A stretch of DNA of 64,000 bases from Flavobacteriales bacterium (lineage in GTDB: Bacteria; Bacteroidota; Bacteroidia; Flavobacteriales_D; Sanyastnellaceae): the NCBI GenBank assembly GCA_022428205.1, contig JAKMCW010000086.1:1-64000 (forward strand), read 5' to 3'. Shown here piece by piece: positions 1-10,213 of this stretch. The position numbers and the translations under genes are program-made. The notes under the pieces are model-generated. The model saw only the letters and a list, made by a program, of their open reading frames with translations, had not been told where the DNA came from and did not search any database. The number at the start of each line of letters is the position of its first letter. Positions within the stretch are counted from its first letter, which is position 1.

Positions 1-952
1 CTTTGGTCACAGAAGGACGCACGCCAACCAAGGCCGTGCTGCGGTTGACGGCGGCGGCAGAGGTGTCACCGATGGCGTTCAATTGGCTGCCCATGATGTG
101 GGCTTCGTAGCCGAGGTCGTACCGCGCACCATCCCGCCAAGAATGGATGCGACCGGTCGCCTCTATGAGGTTTTCCCTGCCTGCCTTTTTGAGGATTTCT
201 TCAACGGGTGCATCACCGGGTACGGGCGCGACTCCGAGGGTCAATCGCGAGTAGGAGAGCGAGAGGTTGCGGTGGACTTTGCTGCTGTCCCGTTCGTGGT
301 TTTGCAGCCTGAACTCAGTCCCCATGCGTCCATAGGTCTGGCGGTCTTGCGGCGCGGAGAAACCCGCTGCAGCGGCGTTGAGGTCGAGGCCATGCAGTCC
401 CCACGCATCACGCTCTACAAAGGCAGAAGCCGTAACGCTGCTCCGGTCGACGAAGCGCCGGTAGTAGCCGTTAACGGCGTTTTTGGACCATCCTTCATCG
501 ACACCAATGCTATCAGGCTTGCCCGTGGCGCCCGCTGAACTGCGGTGGCGCAAAGAGAGTCCCCAAGCGCCCTGGCGGCTGCGCGTGTCACCGATGTGCA
601 CGTCCAAAAGCGGTGAAGCGTATAGTCCAAAGCCTCCTCGTGCATGGCCCGCATAAAGGCGGGGCAGTGGCGCGTCCATTTCCACGGCGATCGGGGCAAT
701 GTTGCGCACATCTGGAGTGGGTGACGTGCGTTTGGCAATGGGCGCGTATTCGATGACAGGCCGTTCGATACCGAGGTCGACGGCCTTAGGAGAGTCTGTG
801 GGCTTATCGACCTCCCTCAAATAAAGTTCGCGGTCCCCCACGAAGGTGACCTGAAGGCTGTCCTGGCTCCACAGACCCGGCACGGAGCCCATGGCGAGTA
901 TGGCGCAGGCGAGGCCCGCGCGTACATGCTGACGTTGGCGCAAGGATTTCAT
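1..952 (-). CDS. Outer-membrane/TonB-receptor-like protein, truncated by window edge
   Basis: Reverse-strand frame stays open from ATG at 952 (MKSLRQRQHVRAGLACAILAMGSVPGLWSQDSLQ..., signal peptide) to position 1. ATGA overlap with the stop of the upstream TPR gene. Beta-barrel-like composition; family inferred only from composition and position. Confidence 0.6.
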   Translation of the reverse strand, partial: MKSLRQRQHVRAGLACAILAMGSVPGLWSQDSLQVTFVGDRELYLREVDKPTDSPKAVDLGIERPVIEYAPIAKRTSPTPDVRNIAPIAVEMDAPLPRLYAGHARGGFGLYASPLLDVHIGDTRSRQGAWGLSLRHRSSAGATGKPDSIGVDEGWSKNAVNGYYRRFVDRSSVTASAFVERDAWGLHGLDLNAAAAGFSAPQDRQTYGRMGTEFRLQNHERDSSKVHRNLSLSYSRLTLGVAPVPGDAPVEEILKKAGRENLIEATGRIHSWRDGARYDLGYEAHIMGSQLNAIGDTSAAAVNRSTALVGVRPSVTK

Positions 953-3900
953 TCTTCGATGGGGTTGGGGGTTTCGCCTTCGGCGTTGCTGCTGTCTTTC
1001 GGAGCGGGCTCCGGTGCAGGTTGTTCGAGCTGCAGGATGCGGTCGAGCATGTCCATGCATGCGTCTTGGACCCAAGGTTCTGCGACGTTGCTCTGAAGCT
1101 GGTCAATGGTGGTTCTCGCCTGGAAATAGTCGGCTTGGGCGATGTAGGTTTCTGCCAAGAGGAGGAAACTCTGGTAGGACCAATCGCTGCCGCCACCAAA
1201 GCGGTTCAGTTGGGCGAAGATGGCAGTTTGGCACGCGACGGGGTCCCCGGCTTCAAGGGTGAGCGCTGCGAGGTGATGCGTTGCTTCTTCGGCATGCGGT
1301 CCGCCCTCGGCGAGGATGTTCAAATCGGCTTTGGCCTCGGCATCGCCGCGGTCGAGTAGGATGAGGGCCCGGTTGTAATGCGCAGCGGTTCGGATGTCCT
1401 GTGGCGTGCCGCTGTCCTCCAAAATGGGCCCCACATAAGCGAGGACGGTTTCGCCATCTCCCAATGCACGGCTGCAGCGCATGATGCCGATGCGCGCCTC
1501 CAATACGTGCCGCTTGAGTACGGCGACTTGCTCCAGTTGGCGGTAGTGTGCCAAGGCGCCGTCATACTCCTCGCGGTTGTACCTCAGGGTGGCGGCCATG
1601 ACGAGCGCGGGCTCGTGGTAATCGCTTAACGGCGCTGCGATCACGGCTTCGAGTGCCGCGAGTGCGCCGTCTGGGTTGCCGTTGTCGAAGTGGCACTGAC
1701 CGAGGTGGAAACGGGCAGAGATCAAACGGATGCTGCTGGGGTACTTTTCGATGAATTGCTCGAGCTTCGGCGTGGCTGCTGCACAGTCGCCGGAAAGGGC
1801 GAGGTCTTGCGCTGCGGCATAGGTTCTCTCTGCGATGTCGTCTGCACTGAGTCCCAGCACATCGGGAAGGTTGTCGAGTTGGCCGCGTTCCACCAACAGC
1901 GGCTCCACCAGCAGGAAGGCGTCTTTGGTGACATCGTCGTCTGGGTATTGGCTGGAGATCTGATTCCACAGCTTCAGTGCGTCGTCCTGGCGGCCTTGTT
2001 TGACAGCGATCAAAGCCAGGTCCACCAAGGCGCGCTTGGCGAAGGGGCTGCTGGGCAGTTCGCTGCGGACGCGTTCGAAGGCGCTGCGGGCGGCCTCCAT
2101 TTGGTCGCGCTCGATCTCGGCCTTTCCTATGGCGGTCAGGGCATCTCCTTTGAAGGTGGTTTCCGGGTGGCCATCGAGCAAGGTGCGCATGCCCTCCACT
2201 TCTCCTGCGAGATCTCCGTTCAATCCAAGGCAGCGCGCCCGCTGGAATTGCGTGTATTGCTGCTGGGTCGTGCCGGCGTCGAGGGCCTTGTCATAGGAGT
2301 CTACCGCTCGGCCGTAGTCTTTGTCGATGTAAAAGCAGTCTCCAATGCGCAACAGGGCATCGGCGCGGTGACCACCTGGGCCTGCACCGGTTTCGGCGTC
2401 GGCATACTTTCTGAATGAGACCTGTGCGTCGCGGTATTTGCGCTGACGGAACAAGGCATAGCCCGCTCCGTATTCGCCTTCATTGTACTTGACTGAATTG
2501 AAGGCGCCGGGAGCGTTGAGGAACGTCCGGTAGTGGCTCAGGGCAGGGGCATTCCGCCCCGCTTTCATGGCGATTTCGCCCTGCCAATAGTGGCTCTCAG
2601 CCGCCAAGGTCGCGTCCTCTGGGAATTTTCGGCTTCTCCGGAAGAAGGCTTCCGCTTCGTCGAATTGTCCGCCTTGGTACAGGTCGACCCCATGGTTGAA
2701 GGCCAGCTTCTGGTAAGCCTGCTTCTCCTTGGGGGATTTGCGTTGGATCCTGTCCAAGGCGTCCAAGGCCCGTTCGTGGTTGCGTGTGGTGAGATAGACG
2801 TCCAAAAGGAAGCCGTAGGCCTCATCGCGCCGTGGGCTGTCGGGGTATTCTTCGAGGTATTGCTCAAAGGCCGCGATGGCGTCATTGAAGGGGTTGAAGT
2901 CGGTCTCAAAGGCGAGCTTGGCTTGGTTGAACAAAGCGTCCTCCCGCATTTCGAGGTCGTGATCCATGGTGGCCGCTTTGGCAAATGCCGATTGGGCCTT
3001 GGGCTTCTCGTCGAGTTGGAGGTAGGCCCGTCCCATGGCATGGGTGGCGTATTGGTCCAGCGCGGTATTGCCTCCGGTCGCCCGCATCAAGGCCGTGATG
3101 GCGGTGTTGGGCTGGCCCGATGCAAGCCGGCAGGTGCCGACGATGTAGCTGAATTCTGGGGTGCGTTCTTGTGCGTCGGCACTGGACCAGGCGGCCTCGA
3201 GATAGGGCGAGGCGGATGCGCAATCTCCCAGGTGAAAGAAGGCTTCACCGAGTACACGGGTCAGCTCTCGCTTGTCGTTCTTGCCCAAGTCTCGGTCTTC
3301 AGCGAGCCATGCGGGGCCGCGCTCGGCGAGTTCGTCGAACCGCTCCAGCCGGTAAAGTATTTGTCCGATGTAGAGCGGCACGGCGTCCCGGAACGCGTTG
3401 ATCTCGGCGAGGGCTTCAAAAGCCTGGAGGGCAGAAGTGAGCCTGTCTTCGGCAAAGGCAATGTGGGCCAGGTAGTATTTGCTGGCCTCGAGGTACTCGG
3501 GCTGGGCCGCAGGGTCTTCAACCACCTTGAGCAAGTTGCCCCGTGCCCCATCGAGGTCTCCAGTTTCAAACAGGGCGTGACCATTTTTGAAGTGGTATTC
3601 GGTGCGCATTTCCTTGGAAAGGCGGCGTGGATTGAGGGCGCTAAAACTCCCGATGGCTTTGCTCCACTTGCCCCGACGGTATTCATAGTTTGCCAATTCC
3701 CACTGCAGTTTGGGGACCCAAGTGGACTCGGGGTGGCGTTCGATGAATCGGTCAATCCTCCAAACAGCATCCTTGTGGTACAGGTACATCGCACACAGGG
3801 CGGCCCGGTATTCCGCTTCTACATTGACCAAGGCATTGCGCTCGCCGGAAGGACCGTCACCCACTTTTGGGGATTGGTACCACTGGTCGAAAAGTTCCAG

Positions 3901-4140
3901 TGCAGCGGCATATTGATGGTGGTCGAAATGCGCCCTTGCCCGATCAAAAGCGCTGGGATCCAGCCTGTCAGAGGCTTGGTTGACTTCGCCGCCCACGAGG
4001 ACAGGGCCTTGGGCCGATGCTGGGTCAGGTCCAAAAGGTGCACTGAGCATCACAAGAAACAGGCTGGCTGCCTTGCAGCGTCTTCGGGCAGCGCAAGACG
4101 CTGGACCAAAAATGAAGCGGGAGGGAATAGGGGAGAACAT
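949..4140 (-). CDS. Large tetratricopeptide-repeat protein, secreted/periplasmic
   Basis: 1063 aa ORF with many TPR-like helices (e.g. ALELFDQWYQ, AIAAFEQYLEEYPDSPRRDEAYGFLLDVYL) and an N-terminal signal sequence. Confidence 0.85.
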   Translation of the reverse strand: MFSPIPSRFIFGPASCAARRRCKAASLFLVMLSAPFGPDPASAQGPVLVGGEVNQASDRLDPSAFDRARAHFDHHQYAAALELFDQWYQSPKVGDGPSGERNALVNVEAEYRAALCAMYLYHKDAVWRIDRFIERHPESTWVPKLQWELANYEYRRGKWSKAIGSFSALNPRRLSKEMRTEYHFKNGHALFETGDLDGARGNLLKVVEDPAAQPEYLEASKYYLAHIAFAEDRLTSALQAFEALAEINAFRDAVPLYIGQILYRLERFDELAERGPAWLAEDRDLGKNDKRELTRVLGEAFFHLGDCASASPYLEAAWSSADAQERTPEFSYIVGTCRLASGQPNTAITALMRATGGNTALDQYATHAMGRAYLQLDEKPKAQSAFAKAATMDHDLEMREDALFNQAKLAFETDFNPFNDAIAAFEQYLEEYPDSPRRDEAYGFLLDVYLTTRNHERALDALDRIQRKSPKEKQAYQKLAFNHGVDLYQGGQFDEAEAFFRRSRKFPEDATLAAESHYWQGEIAMKAGRNAPALSHYRTFLNAPGAFNSVKYNEGEYGAGYALFRQRKYRDAQVSFRKYADAETGAGPGGHRADALLRIGDCFYIDKDYGRAVDSYDKALDAGTTQQQYTQFQRARCLGLNGDLAGEVEGMRTLLDGHPETTFKGDALTAIGKAEIERDQMEAARSAFERVRSELPSSPFAKRALVDLALIAVKQGRQDDALKLWNQISSQYPDDDVTKDAFLLVEPLLVERGQLDNLPDVLGLSADDIAERTYAAAQDLALSGDCAAATPKLEQFIEKYPSSIRLISARFHLGQCHFDNGNPDGALAALEAVIAAPLSDYHEPALVMAATLRYNREEYDGALAHYRQLEQVAVLKRHVLEARIGIMRCSRALGDGETVLAYVGPILEDSGTPQDIRTAAHYNRALILLDRGDAEAKADLNILAEGGPHAEEATHHLAALTLEAGDPVACQTAIFAQLNRFGGGSDWSYQSFLLLAETYIAQADYFQARTTIDQLQSNVAEPWVQDACMDMLDRILQLEQPAPEPAPKDSSNAEGETPNPIEE

Positions 4141-4243
4141 GGAGTGTAGGTGGACAACGTGAAAATCGTCCGCTCCGTGCCCTTTTTGTGGGGGTGCCCG
4201 ACCTAATTATTCACGGCGCATGGCCCACAACGTTGGGCGGGGT

Positions 4244-6292
4244 TCAATGCGTGATCCTGAACTCGGTGCGCCGGTTGTTGGCGCGGCCTTCGACTGAGTC
4301 GTTGTCCGACCTGGGACGGGATTCGCCATACCCTTTGGCGCTGATGTCTTTTGCCGGCACGCCTGCCGAGACCAAGTAGTTGCGGACGGCCTGCGCCCTG
4401 GCTTCGCTGAGGGCCAGGTTATCGGTATCGCTGCCGATGTCGTCCGTGTGTCCGCCGATTTCGACAGAGAGTCCGGTTTCGGACAGGTATTCGGCAAACA
4501 AATCCAGCAGCAATAGGCTTGCGCGCCCGATTTCTGCTGAGCCTGAAGCGTAGCGGATGTCCTCAATTTCAAAGGCGGCATTGGCTTCAGAGACTGAGCG
4601 AACACTGAGGTTGGCATTGACGAGCGCAGGCTCTTCCTCATCCTTGTCGATGACAATGCCCGCGCTAAACGCTGCGCCGTCTGCCTTGGCAACGACCAAC
4701 ACATCTTCCTTGGAGCCGAGATCCACGACAGCAGCAAAAGCACCGTCATCGCCGAGGTCAATGGCCTGGGCGCGCCGGCTTTGGGCGTAGCGCAATTCGA
4801 GGTCGATGCGGGTGTCCCCCAGGGCCTCGCTCACGTCAAGCTGGCCGCGAACGACCACTGATGCGCGTGCCCTTACGGGTTCGGGAAGTTCCCAAGTCAA
4901 GATGTCCAGTCCTCGGGTTTCGGGCCTCCGGCTGGCGAAGTATGCCGTCTTGCCATCTGCAGAGGTGACCAAGCCATGCTCATCGCCCTCGGTGTTGAGT
5001 GGCCTGCCGACATTGACCGGTGTAGACCAGGCGCCCGCTGTTGTGGGGCCTGAAGTGCTGTCCAATCGGCTCACCCAGATGTCGTAGCCACCACCACCAG
5101 GGGTGCGGTTGGAGGCAAAATATAGGGTGTGCCCGTCGGGGTGGAGATAGGGCGCCTTGTCACTAAACGTTGTGTTGATAGGGGCGGGAAGCGGAACGGC
5201 TGGTCCCCATTCTCCATTGTTTCCCAATGCGCTGACCAGGATGTCAATGCTCGGGGTGCCCTGTGTATCGGGGGTGGTTCCGGGCCGCACAGCAGCGAAA
5301 TACAACCACTGGCCATCCGGGCTGACTGCGGGCTGAGATTCCCAACCATCGGGGGTGTTCAAGGCACTGAGAGGTTGGGGTTCGCTCCACAGGTACACCG
5401 TCTCGTCTCCAGTGTCTTCCAGCAAGGTGTACCGGGCTGAATAGAGGTCGATGTTTTCAGGATTGCCCGACACCGGGGTTTTGATGGCGAGGAAGAGCGA
5501 GCGGTTGTCTACTGATATCGAGGCGCCGCCATAACCGGTGGTCCGGTTGAACGGATCCTCCATGGCCACCCCAGCATCGAATGTGGTACTTGGCCCCGCC
5601 CTTTTTGCCCAAGTAAACTTCTCGAAGGGCTTGCTCACCAGGTCGCCCTTGGCTTTGCGTTCACCCGCCCGGGTAAAAAACAGCAAGGTGCCATCAGCGG
5701 AGAGGGCGGGCAGGTACTCTTGGTCTGGGGAGGCCACCGATTCCAACACCTTCGGGGCTGGCGAATCTGCATGGGCATTGAATTCCACCAAAAACTGGAT
5801 TTGGGGGAGGCTCTTTTCTACGTCTTGCACCCGGCGGTTTGCCCGGGGTGTGTGCGGTTTTCCTGTGAAGTATTCCCAGCGAAGAAAGCGGTCAAACCAG
5901 TCGAGGGCGTCTTCAAATTGTCCTTCGGCAAAGGCCATACTGCCCAAGGTGTATGGGACCTCAGCGTCGTAATCAGGACAAGCCGCATGGACGGCCCGGA
6001 GGTGCGCGCGCGCCTCTCCAAAGCCACTGCCTTGTCGGCGGGCTTGACTGAATTGTAGAAGCCCCAATTCAAATTGGGCGCCGATGGCATTTTCATCCGA
6101 ATCCAAGGCGTCCTGGAGGTAGCCTAAGCGCTTGGCGGCATCGTATTTGCGCTTGTCCTTGCCTTTCTCCAACAATTTGAGGGTCTTGCTGTCCAACTCT
6201 GGACGGCAAGGGTCGTCGTCTTGTCCGAGAGCACCTGCGCAGGCACCCAAGAACAGCAAGCAGGTCAGGAGAAATGGCGCCCTGTGTAGCAT
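4244..6292 (-). CDS. OmpA-family lipoprotein with PD40/WD40-like beta-propeller repeats
   Basis: Lipobox (LLFLGAC) after MLHRAPF; PD40 motifs (SPDGQWLYFAA, HPDGHTLYFASNR, SADGKTAYFASRR); C-terminal OmpA peptidoglycan-binding motif (EIGGHTDDIGSDTDNLALSEARAQAVRNYLVSAGV). Start trimmed from 6364 to 6292. Confidence 0.9.
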   Translation of the reverse strand: MLHRAPFLLTCLLFLGACAGALGQDDDPCRPELDSKTLKLLEKGKDKRKYDAAKRLGYLQDALDSDENAIGAQFELGLLQFSQARRQGSGFGEARAHLRAVHAACPDYDAEVPYTLGSMAFAEGQFEDALDWFDRFLRWEYFTGKPHTPRANRRVQDVEKSLPQIQFLVEFNAHADSPAPKVLESVASPDQEYLPALSADGTLLFFTRAGERKAKGDLVSKPFEKFTWAKRAGPSTTFDAGVAMEDPFNRTTGYGGASISVDNRSLFLAIKTPVSGNPENIDLYSARYTLLEDTGDETVYLWSEPQPLSALNTPDGWESQPAVSPDGQWLYFAAVRPGTTPDTQGTPSIDILVSALGNNGEWGPAVPLPAPINTTFSDKAPYLHPDGHTLYFASNRTPGGGGYDIWVSRLDSTSGPTTAGAWSTPVNVGRPLNTEGDEHGLVTSADGKTAYFASRRPETRGLDILTWELPEPVRARASVVVRGQLDVSEALGDTRIDLELRYAQSRRAQAIDLGDDGAFAAVVDLGSKEDVLVVAKADGAAFSAGIVIDKDEEEPALVNANLSVRSVSEANAAFEIEDIRYASGSAEIGRASLLLLDLFAEYLSETGLSVEIGGHTDDIGSDTDNLALSEARAQAVRNYLVSAGVPAKDISAKGYGESRPRSDNDSVEGRANNRRTEFRITH

Positions 6293-6293
6293 G

Positions 6294-7703
6294 TTAGGAA
6301 GCGCTCTGTGCGGGGACGTTAAGTTCGTTTTCGCTGTGTGCGATGATGGTCGATACCGCGCCATCGCCCGTCACATTGACCACGGTCCTGCACATGTCAA
6401 GGATGCGGTCTACGGGGAAGATCAGTGCGATCCACGCGGGATTCAGGCCGACGCTTTCCAGCACGATGATCATCAACACGAGTCCTGCGCTCGGCACTGC
6501 CGCTGCCCCTATGGAAGCGGCCGTGGCGGTGATCACGATCACGGCTTGCTGGGTCAGGCTCAGGTCCACCATGTGAAATTGGGCGAGGGAAACCACGGCA
6601 ACTGCCTGATAAAGAGAGGTTCCGTCCATGTTTACAGTGGCGCCAATGGGCAGGACAAAACTCGTCGTGCGTTCAGACACGCCGATTTTGTTGCGGACGC
6701 AATCCATGGTCACAGGGAGGGTGGCCACGGAGCTCGAAGTAGAAAATGCCGTGATCTGTGCATCGCGCATCGCCGACATGAAGGCCTTGTATCCCATGGG
6801 CTTGATGAGCAAAGCCACAAGTGAAGGGTAGAACAGGAAGACCATGAACGCGAGGCCCAACACCACGACCATGCTGTATTGCAAGAGGTACTCGAGCAAT
6901 TGTCGGAACATTTCCGGGTCGCTGCCCGCTGCATTGACAATCTGTCCCGCCATCAAGGCAAAGACAAAGACAGGCATGGCCTTCATGACCACCCAGACCA
7001 TGCGCACGAAGACCTCGTTGAGGGCTTCAATCGCGCGCATCAAAGGGGCTGCTTGCGCTTTGGGCATGCCCACCAAAACGATGCCAAAGAAGACCGCAAA
7101 AAAGATGATCTGCAGCATGGACATGTCGGCCAGCGATTTGAATATGTTCGTCGGCACCACATCGACCAAGGGCTGCAATGGTCCCGATGATTTGGTGCGT
7201 TCAGCCTTGGTGAGCTTGTCGACCACCCAATCGTTCATGGCCACCTGTTCACCTGTGATGGCCGTCACCTTGTCGGACAGGGCAGGGTCTTGCAGGAGGT
7301 TGATGTCATCGAGGACTTGGATGCCATTGGCGTCCCGCCACAATTCGTAGCGAATGCGGTTGGATTCGAGCAGGTCGTCAGAGACGCGCGCTCCGGGTTC
7401 AAACAGGTTGACCAGCACCAGGCCCACGACCACTGCGGCCATGGTGGTGAGGAGGTAGGTCACGATGGTCTTGATCCCCATGCGGCCCAGTTTAGCCGGG
7501 TCACCGAGGCTCGCGACACCTGACATTATACTGAAGAGCACGAGGGGTACTGCTATCAGCTTCAGTACATTGATGAATATGTCACCGAAGGGCTTGATGT
7601 AGTCTACGGTGAATTCATTCCATCCAAAAGTGATGGACATCCAGGCGTACAGGACACCGACCGCGAGGCCGATAAGAACTTGCCAATGCAGGGCGAGGCG
7701 CAT
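6294..7703 (-). CDS. Dicarboxylate/amino acid:cation symporter (DAACS/SDF family)
   Basis: Motifs AFSTSSSVATLPVTMDCV, GATVNMDGTSLYQAVAVV and AAVPSAGLVLMIIVLESVGL are typical of the family. Confidence 0.93.
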   Translation of the reverse strand: MRLALHWQVLIGLAVGVLYAWMSITFGWNEFTVDYIKPFGDIFINVLKLIAVPLVLFSIMSGVASLGDPAKLGRMGIKTIVTYLLTTMAAVVVGLVLVNLFEPGARVSDDLLESNRIRYELWRDANGIQVLDDINLLQDPALSDKVTAITGEQVAMNDWVVDKLTKAERTKSSGPLQPLVDVVPTNIFKSLADMSMLQIIFFAVFFGIVLVGMPKAQAAPLMRAIEALNEVFVRMVWVVMKAMPVFVFALMAGQIVNAAGSDPEMFRQLLEYLLQYSMVVVLGLAFMVFLFYPSLVALLIKPMGYKAFMSAMRDAQITAFSTSSSVATLPVTMDCVRNKIGVSERTTSFVLPIGATVNMDGTSLYQAVAVVSLAQFHMVDLSLTQQAVIVITATAASIGAAAVPSAGLVLMIIVLESVGLNPAWIALIFPVDRILDMCRTVVNVTGDGAVSTIIAHSENELNVPAQSAS

Positions 7704-7752
7704 GCGTTTGGGGGATTGGTGTTGCGATCCGTTTGAGGATGCAAGCTAAGGT

Positions 7753-8847
7753 TCAGAGGCGGGCGTTGCGCTGTCTCAATGCGTGGTCAGCGAGCACGAG
7801 CAGGACCATGGCCTCGACCATGGGGACGGCGCGGGGTAGGACACAAGGGTCGTGTCTGCCCCGTCCGCTCATGGTGGTGTCTTGTCCTTGGCGGGTTACC
7901 GTGGCTTGCTCCGTGAGAATGGTGGCGACGGGTTTGAAACCGACGCGCAGGACGATGTCCTCTCCGTTGCTGATGCCCCCTTGAATGCCGCCACTGTGGT
8001 TGGTCGCGGTCCGGATGGCGCCGTCTTCCCGGACAAAGGGATCATTGTGGGCAGATCCTTTCATGAGTGTGCCACTGAATCCGCTGCCCAGCTCGAGGCC
8101 TTTGACTGCAGGCAAACTCCACAGCGCTTTGGCGAGGTCGGCATGCAGTTTGTCGAAGACGGGCTCGCCCCATCCCGGAGGTACGTGCTGGGCCACGACG
8201 ACCACACTGCCGCCCACGGTGTCGCCGGCTCGTTTGACCTCGAGGATGCGTGCCTCCATGCGTGAGGCGGTTTCGGGGTCCGGGCATCGCACGGCATTTG
8301 CGTCGACTGTTTGTGTAGGGTAGAATGCGGGGGGCGATGGCATGGCGATGTCCTGCACGCGCTCTACATAGGCACTCACTTGTGGAGCCGGTCCTTGGGG
8401 ATAAAGTTGTTCCAGAAATTGACGGGCCAATGCACCGCCCACCACACGGCTGGCGGTTTCTCTGGCACTGGCCCGACCACCGCCACGGTGGTCCCGGATG
8501 CCGTATTTGGCATCGTATGTATAATCGGCGTGGCTGGGCCGATACCGGTCCTCGTTGTGTGCGTATTCCTGTGGCTTGGCGTCGGCATTGGGCAGGGTGA
8601 ACCCGATGGGTGTGCCCGTGGTCTTGCCTTCATACAGCCCGGAAAGGAGGGTGACCTCGTCTTGTTCTTTTCGCGCAGTGGTCAGCTGGGATTGCCCCGG
8701 TCTGCGTCGGTCCAGCTCGGCTTGGATCCGTGGGATGTCGATGGCCACCCCTGCGGGCATGCCTTCAAGGATGCCCCCAAGCGCGGGGCCGTGTGACTCA
8801 CCAAATGTGGTCAGCTTGAACCGTTGTCCTATGGAACTGCCGGGCAT
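7753..8847 (-). CDS. aroC: Chorismate synthase
   Basis: [86 protein letters not shown]. Start chosen at MPGSSIGQ (8847). Confidence 0.97.
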   Translation of the reverse strand: MPGSSIGQRFKLTTFGESHGPALGGILEGMPAGVAIDIPRIQAELDRRRPGQSQLTTARKEQDEVTLLSGLYEGKTTGTPIGFTLPNADAKPQEYAHNEDRYRPSHADYTYDAKYGIRDHRGGGRASARETASRVVGGALARQFLEQLYPQGPAPQVSAYVERVQDIAMPSPPAFYPTQTVDANAVRCPDPETASRMEARILEVKRAGDTVGGSVVVVAQHVPPGWGEPVFDKLHADLAKALWSLPAVKGLELGSGFSGTLMKGSAHNDPFVREDGAIRTATNHSGGIQGGISNGEDIVLRVGFKPVATILTEQATVTRQGQDTTMSGRGRHDPCVLPRAVPMVEAMVLLVLADHALRQRNARL

Positions 8848-8899
8848 GTTGCAAAGGTACGCGGCGCGTGGTCGCTCAAGATGTGCGACCTTGGGGCAC

Positions 8900-10165
8900 A
8901 TGGAAAGTGGTTTTGCGTCAGGCCGGTTGCTCATCAAGGACATCGGTCACCTCGTGGGATTCGGAGAGGCCCCAACCGGCCGTCTAATGGGGGCAGACAT
9001 GAGGCGCATGTCGGTCATAGAAGATGCTTGGCTGGCGATAGAAGACGGCAAGGTGATGGACGGCGGCCGGATGGCGGACTTTCCTGGGATTGTAGATTGG
9101 AATGGACTCGAAGTGGTGGAAGCTGCTGGGCGCTGCGTGTTGCCCGCCTGGGTAGACAGCCACACCCATCTGGTGCATGCGGCTTCACGGGATGGAGAAT
9201 TCGTGGACCGCATTCGCGGATTGAGCTACCAGGAAATCGCGGCCAACGGTGGCGGCATCCTCAACAGTGCCAAGGCCTTGCGCGCCATGTCTGAGGACGA
9301 TTTGTTTGAAGTCAGCCTGGCCAGAATGGAGCGGTTGATGCGCATGGGCACGGGGGCACTGGAAATCAAGTCAGGCTATGGTTTGGATTTGGAGAGTGAG
9401 CTCAAAATGTTGCGTGTGGCGCGGCGATTGGGTGCACTCGATCGGATTCCGATCAAAACCACCTTTTTGGGTTGTCATGCCGTACCCAACGGATGGGAGG
9501 GTGCAGCAGCCTACACGCGGTACATGGTGGAGGAAGTGCTGCCGGCTGTTGTGGCGGAAGACCTCGCCGATCATGTGGACATTTTCTGCGAAGAAGGGTA
9601 CTTCGGTTTAGAAGAGACCCGCGTTTTGCTGGAGGCGGCCAAGCTGCGCGGTTTGCCAGCCAAGGTGCACGTCAACCAATTCAAGGCTTCAGGGGGCGTC
9701 GCCCTGTGCGTGCAGCAAGGCGCACTGAGCGTCGATCACCTCGAGGTCCTTCGTGCGGAGGACGTGGCGGAATTGGCCATGGGAGATACCATTCCGGTCG
9801 CCCTTCCGCTGTGCTCCCTTTTCTTGGATTTGCCCTTCACACCGGGCCGCACGCTGGTTGATGCGGATTGTGCTTTGGCCATCGCCACTGACTTTAACCC
9901 TGGCTCTGCCCCCTCTGGAAACATGCACCTGGCGGCGGCCCTTGGCTCGATCAAGATGGGGCTTGAGCCCATGGAAGCCCTGGCCGCGGCGACCACAAAC
10001 GGTGCTGCTGCGCTGGGGTTGGAAGATGAGGTAGGCGGATTGGCCAAAGGGCAGGAAGCGAGTTTGTTGGTGACCCGACCTTTGGGTTCGGTCAACGAGG
10101 CGCTCTATGCCTTTGGAGACCCCCTTGCCGAACGCGTTTTGTTGAGGGGGCATTGGGTGGTTTAA
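8900..10165 (+). CDS. hutI: Imidazolonepropionase
   Basis: Amidohydrolase motifs: [92 protein letters not shown]. Start trimmed to 8900. Confidence 0.95.
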   Translation: MESGFASGRLLIKDIGHLVGFGEAPTGRLMGADMRRMSVIEDAWLAIEDGKVMDGGRMADFPGIVDWNGLEVVEAAGRCVLPAWVDSHTHLVHAASRDGEFVDRIRGLSYQEIAANGGGILNSAKALRAMSEDDLFEVSLARMERLMRMGTGALEIKSGYGLDLESELKMLRVARRLGALDRIPIKTTFLGCHAVPNGWEGAAAYTRYMVEEVLPAVVAEDLADHVDIFCEEGYFGLEETRVLLEAAKLRGLPAKVHVNQFKASGGVALCVQQGALSVDHLEVLRAEDVAELAMGDTIPVALPLCSLFLDLPFTPGRTLVDADCALAIATDFNPGSAPSGNMHLAAALGSIKMGLEPMEALAAATTNGAAALGLEDEVGGLAKGQEASLLVTRPLGSVNEALYAFGDPLAERVLLRGHWVV

Positions 10166-10213
10166 ACCATTTGTATCTTATTCGGGTTGATTTAGGGCAT
10201 CTCAAGCCTTTGA

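Noticed and set aside
2533-4149. 538-aa ORF on + strand
   Set aside because: Entirely antisense to the TPR gene (949-4140). Composition is a reverse-complement artefact of a GC-rich coding region, with no domain motifs.
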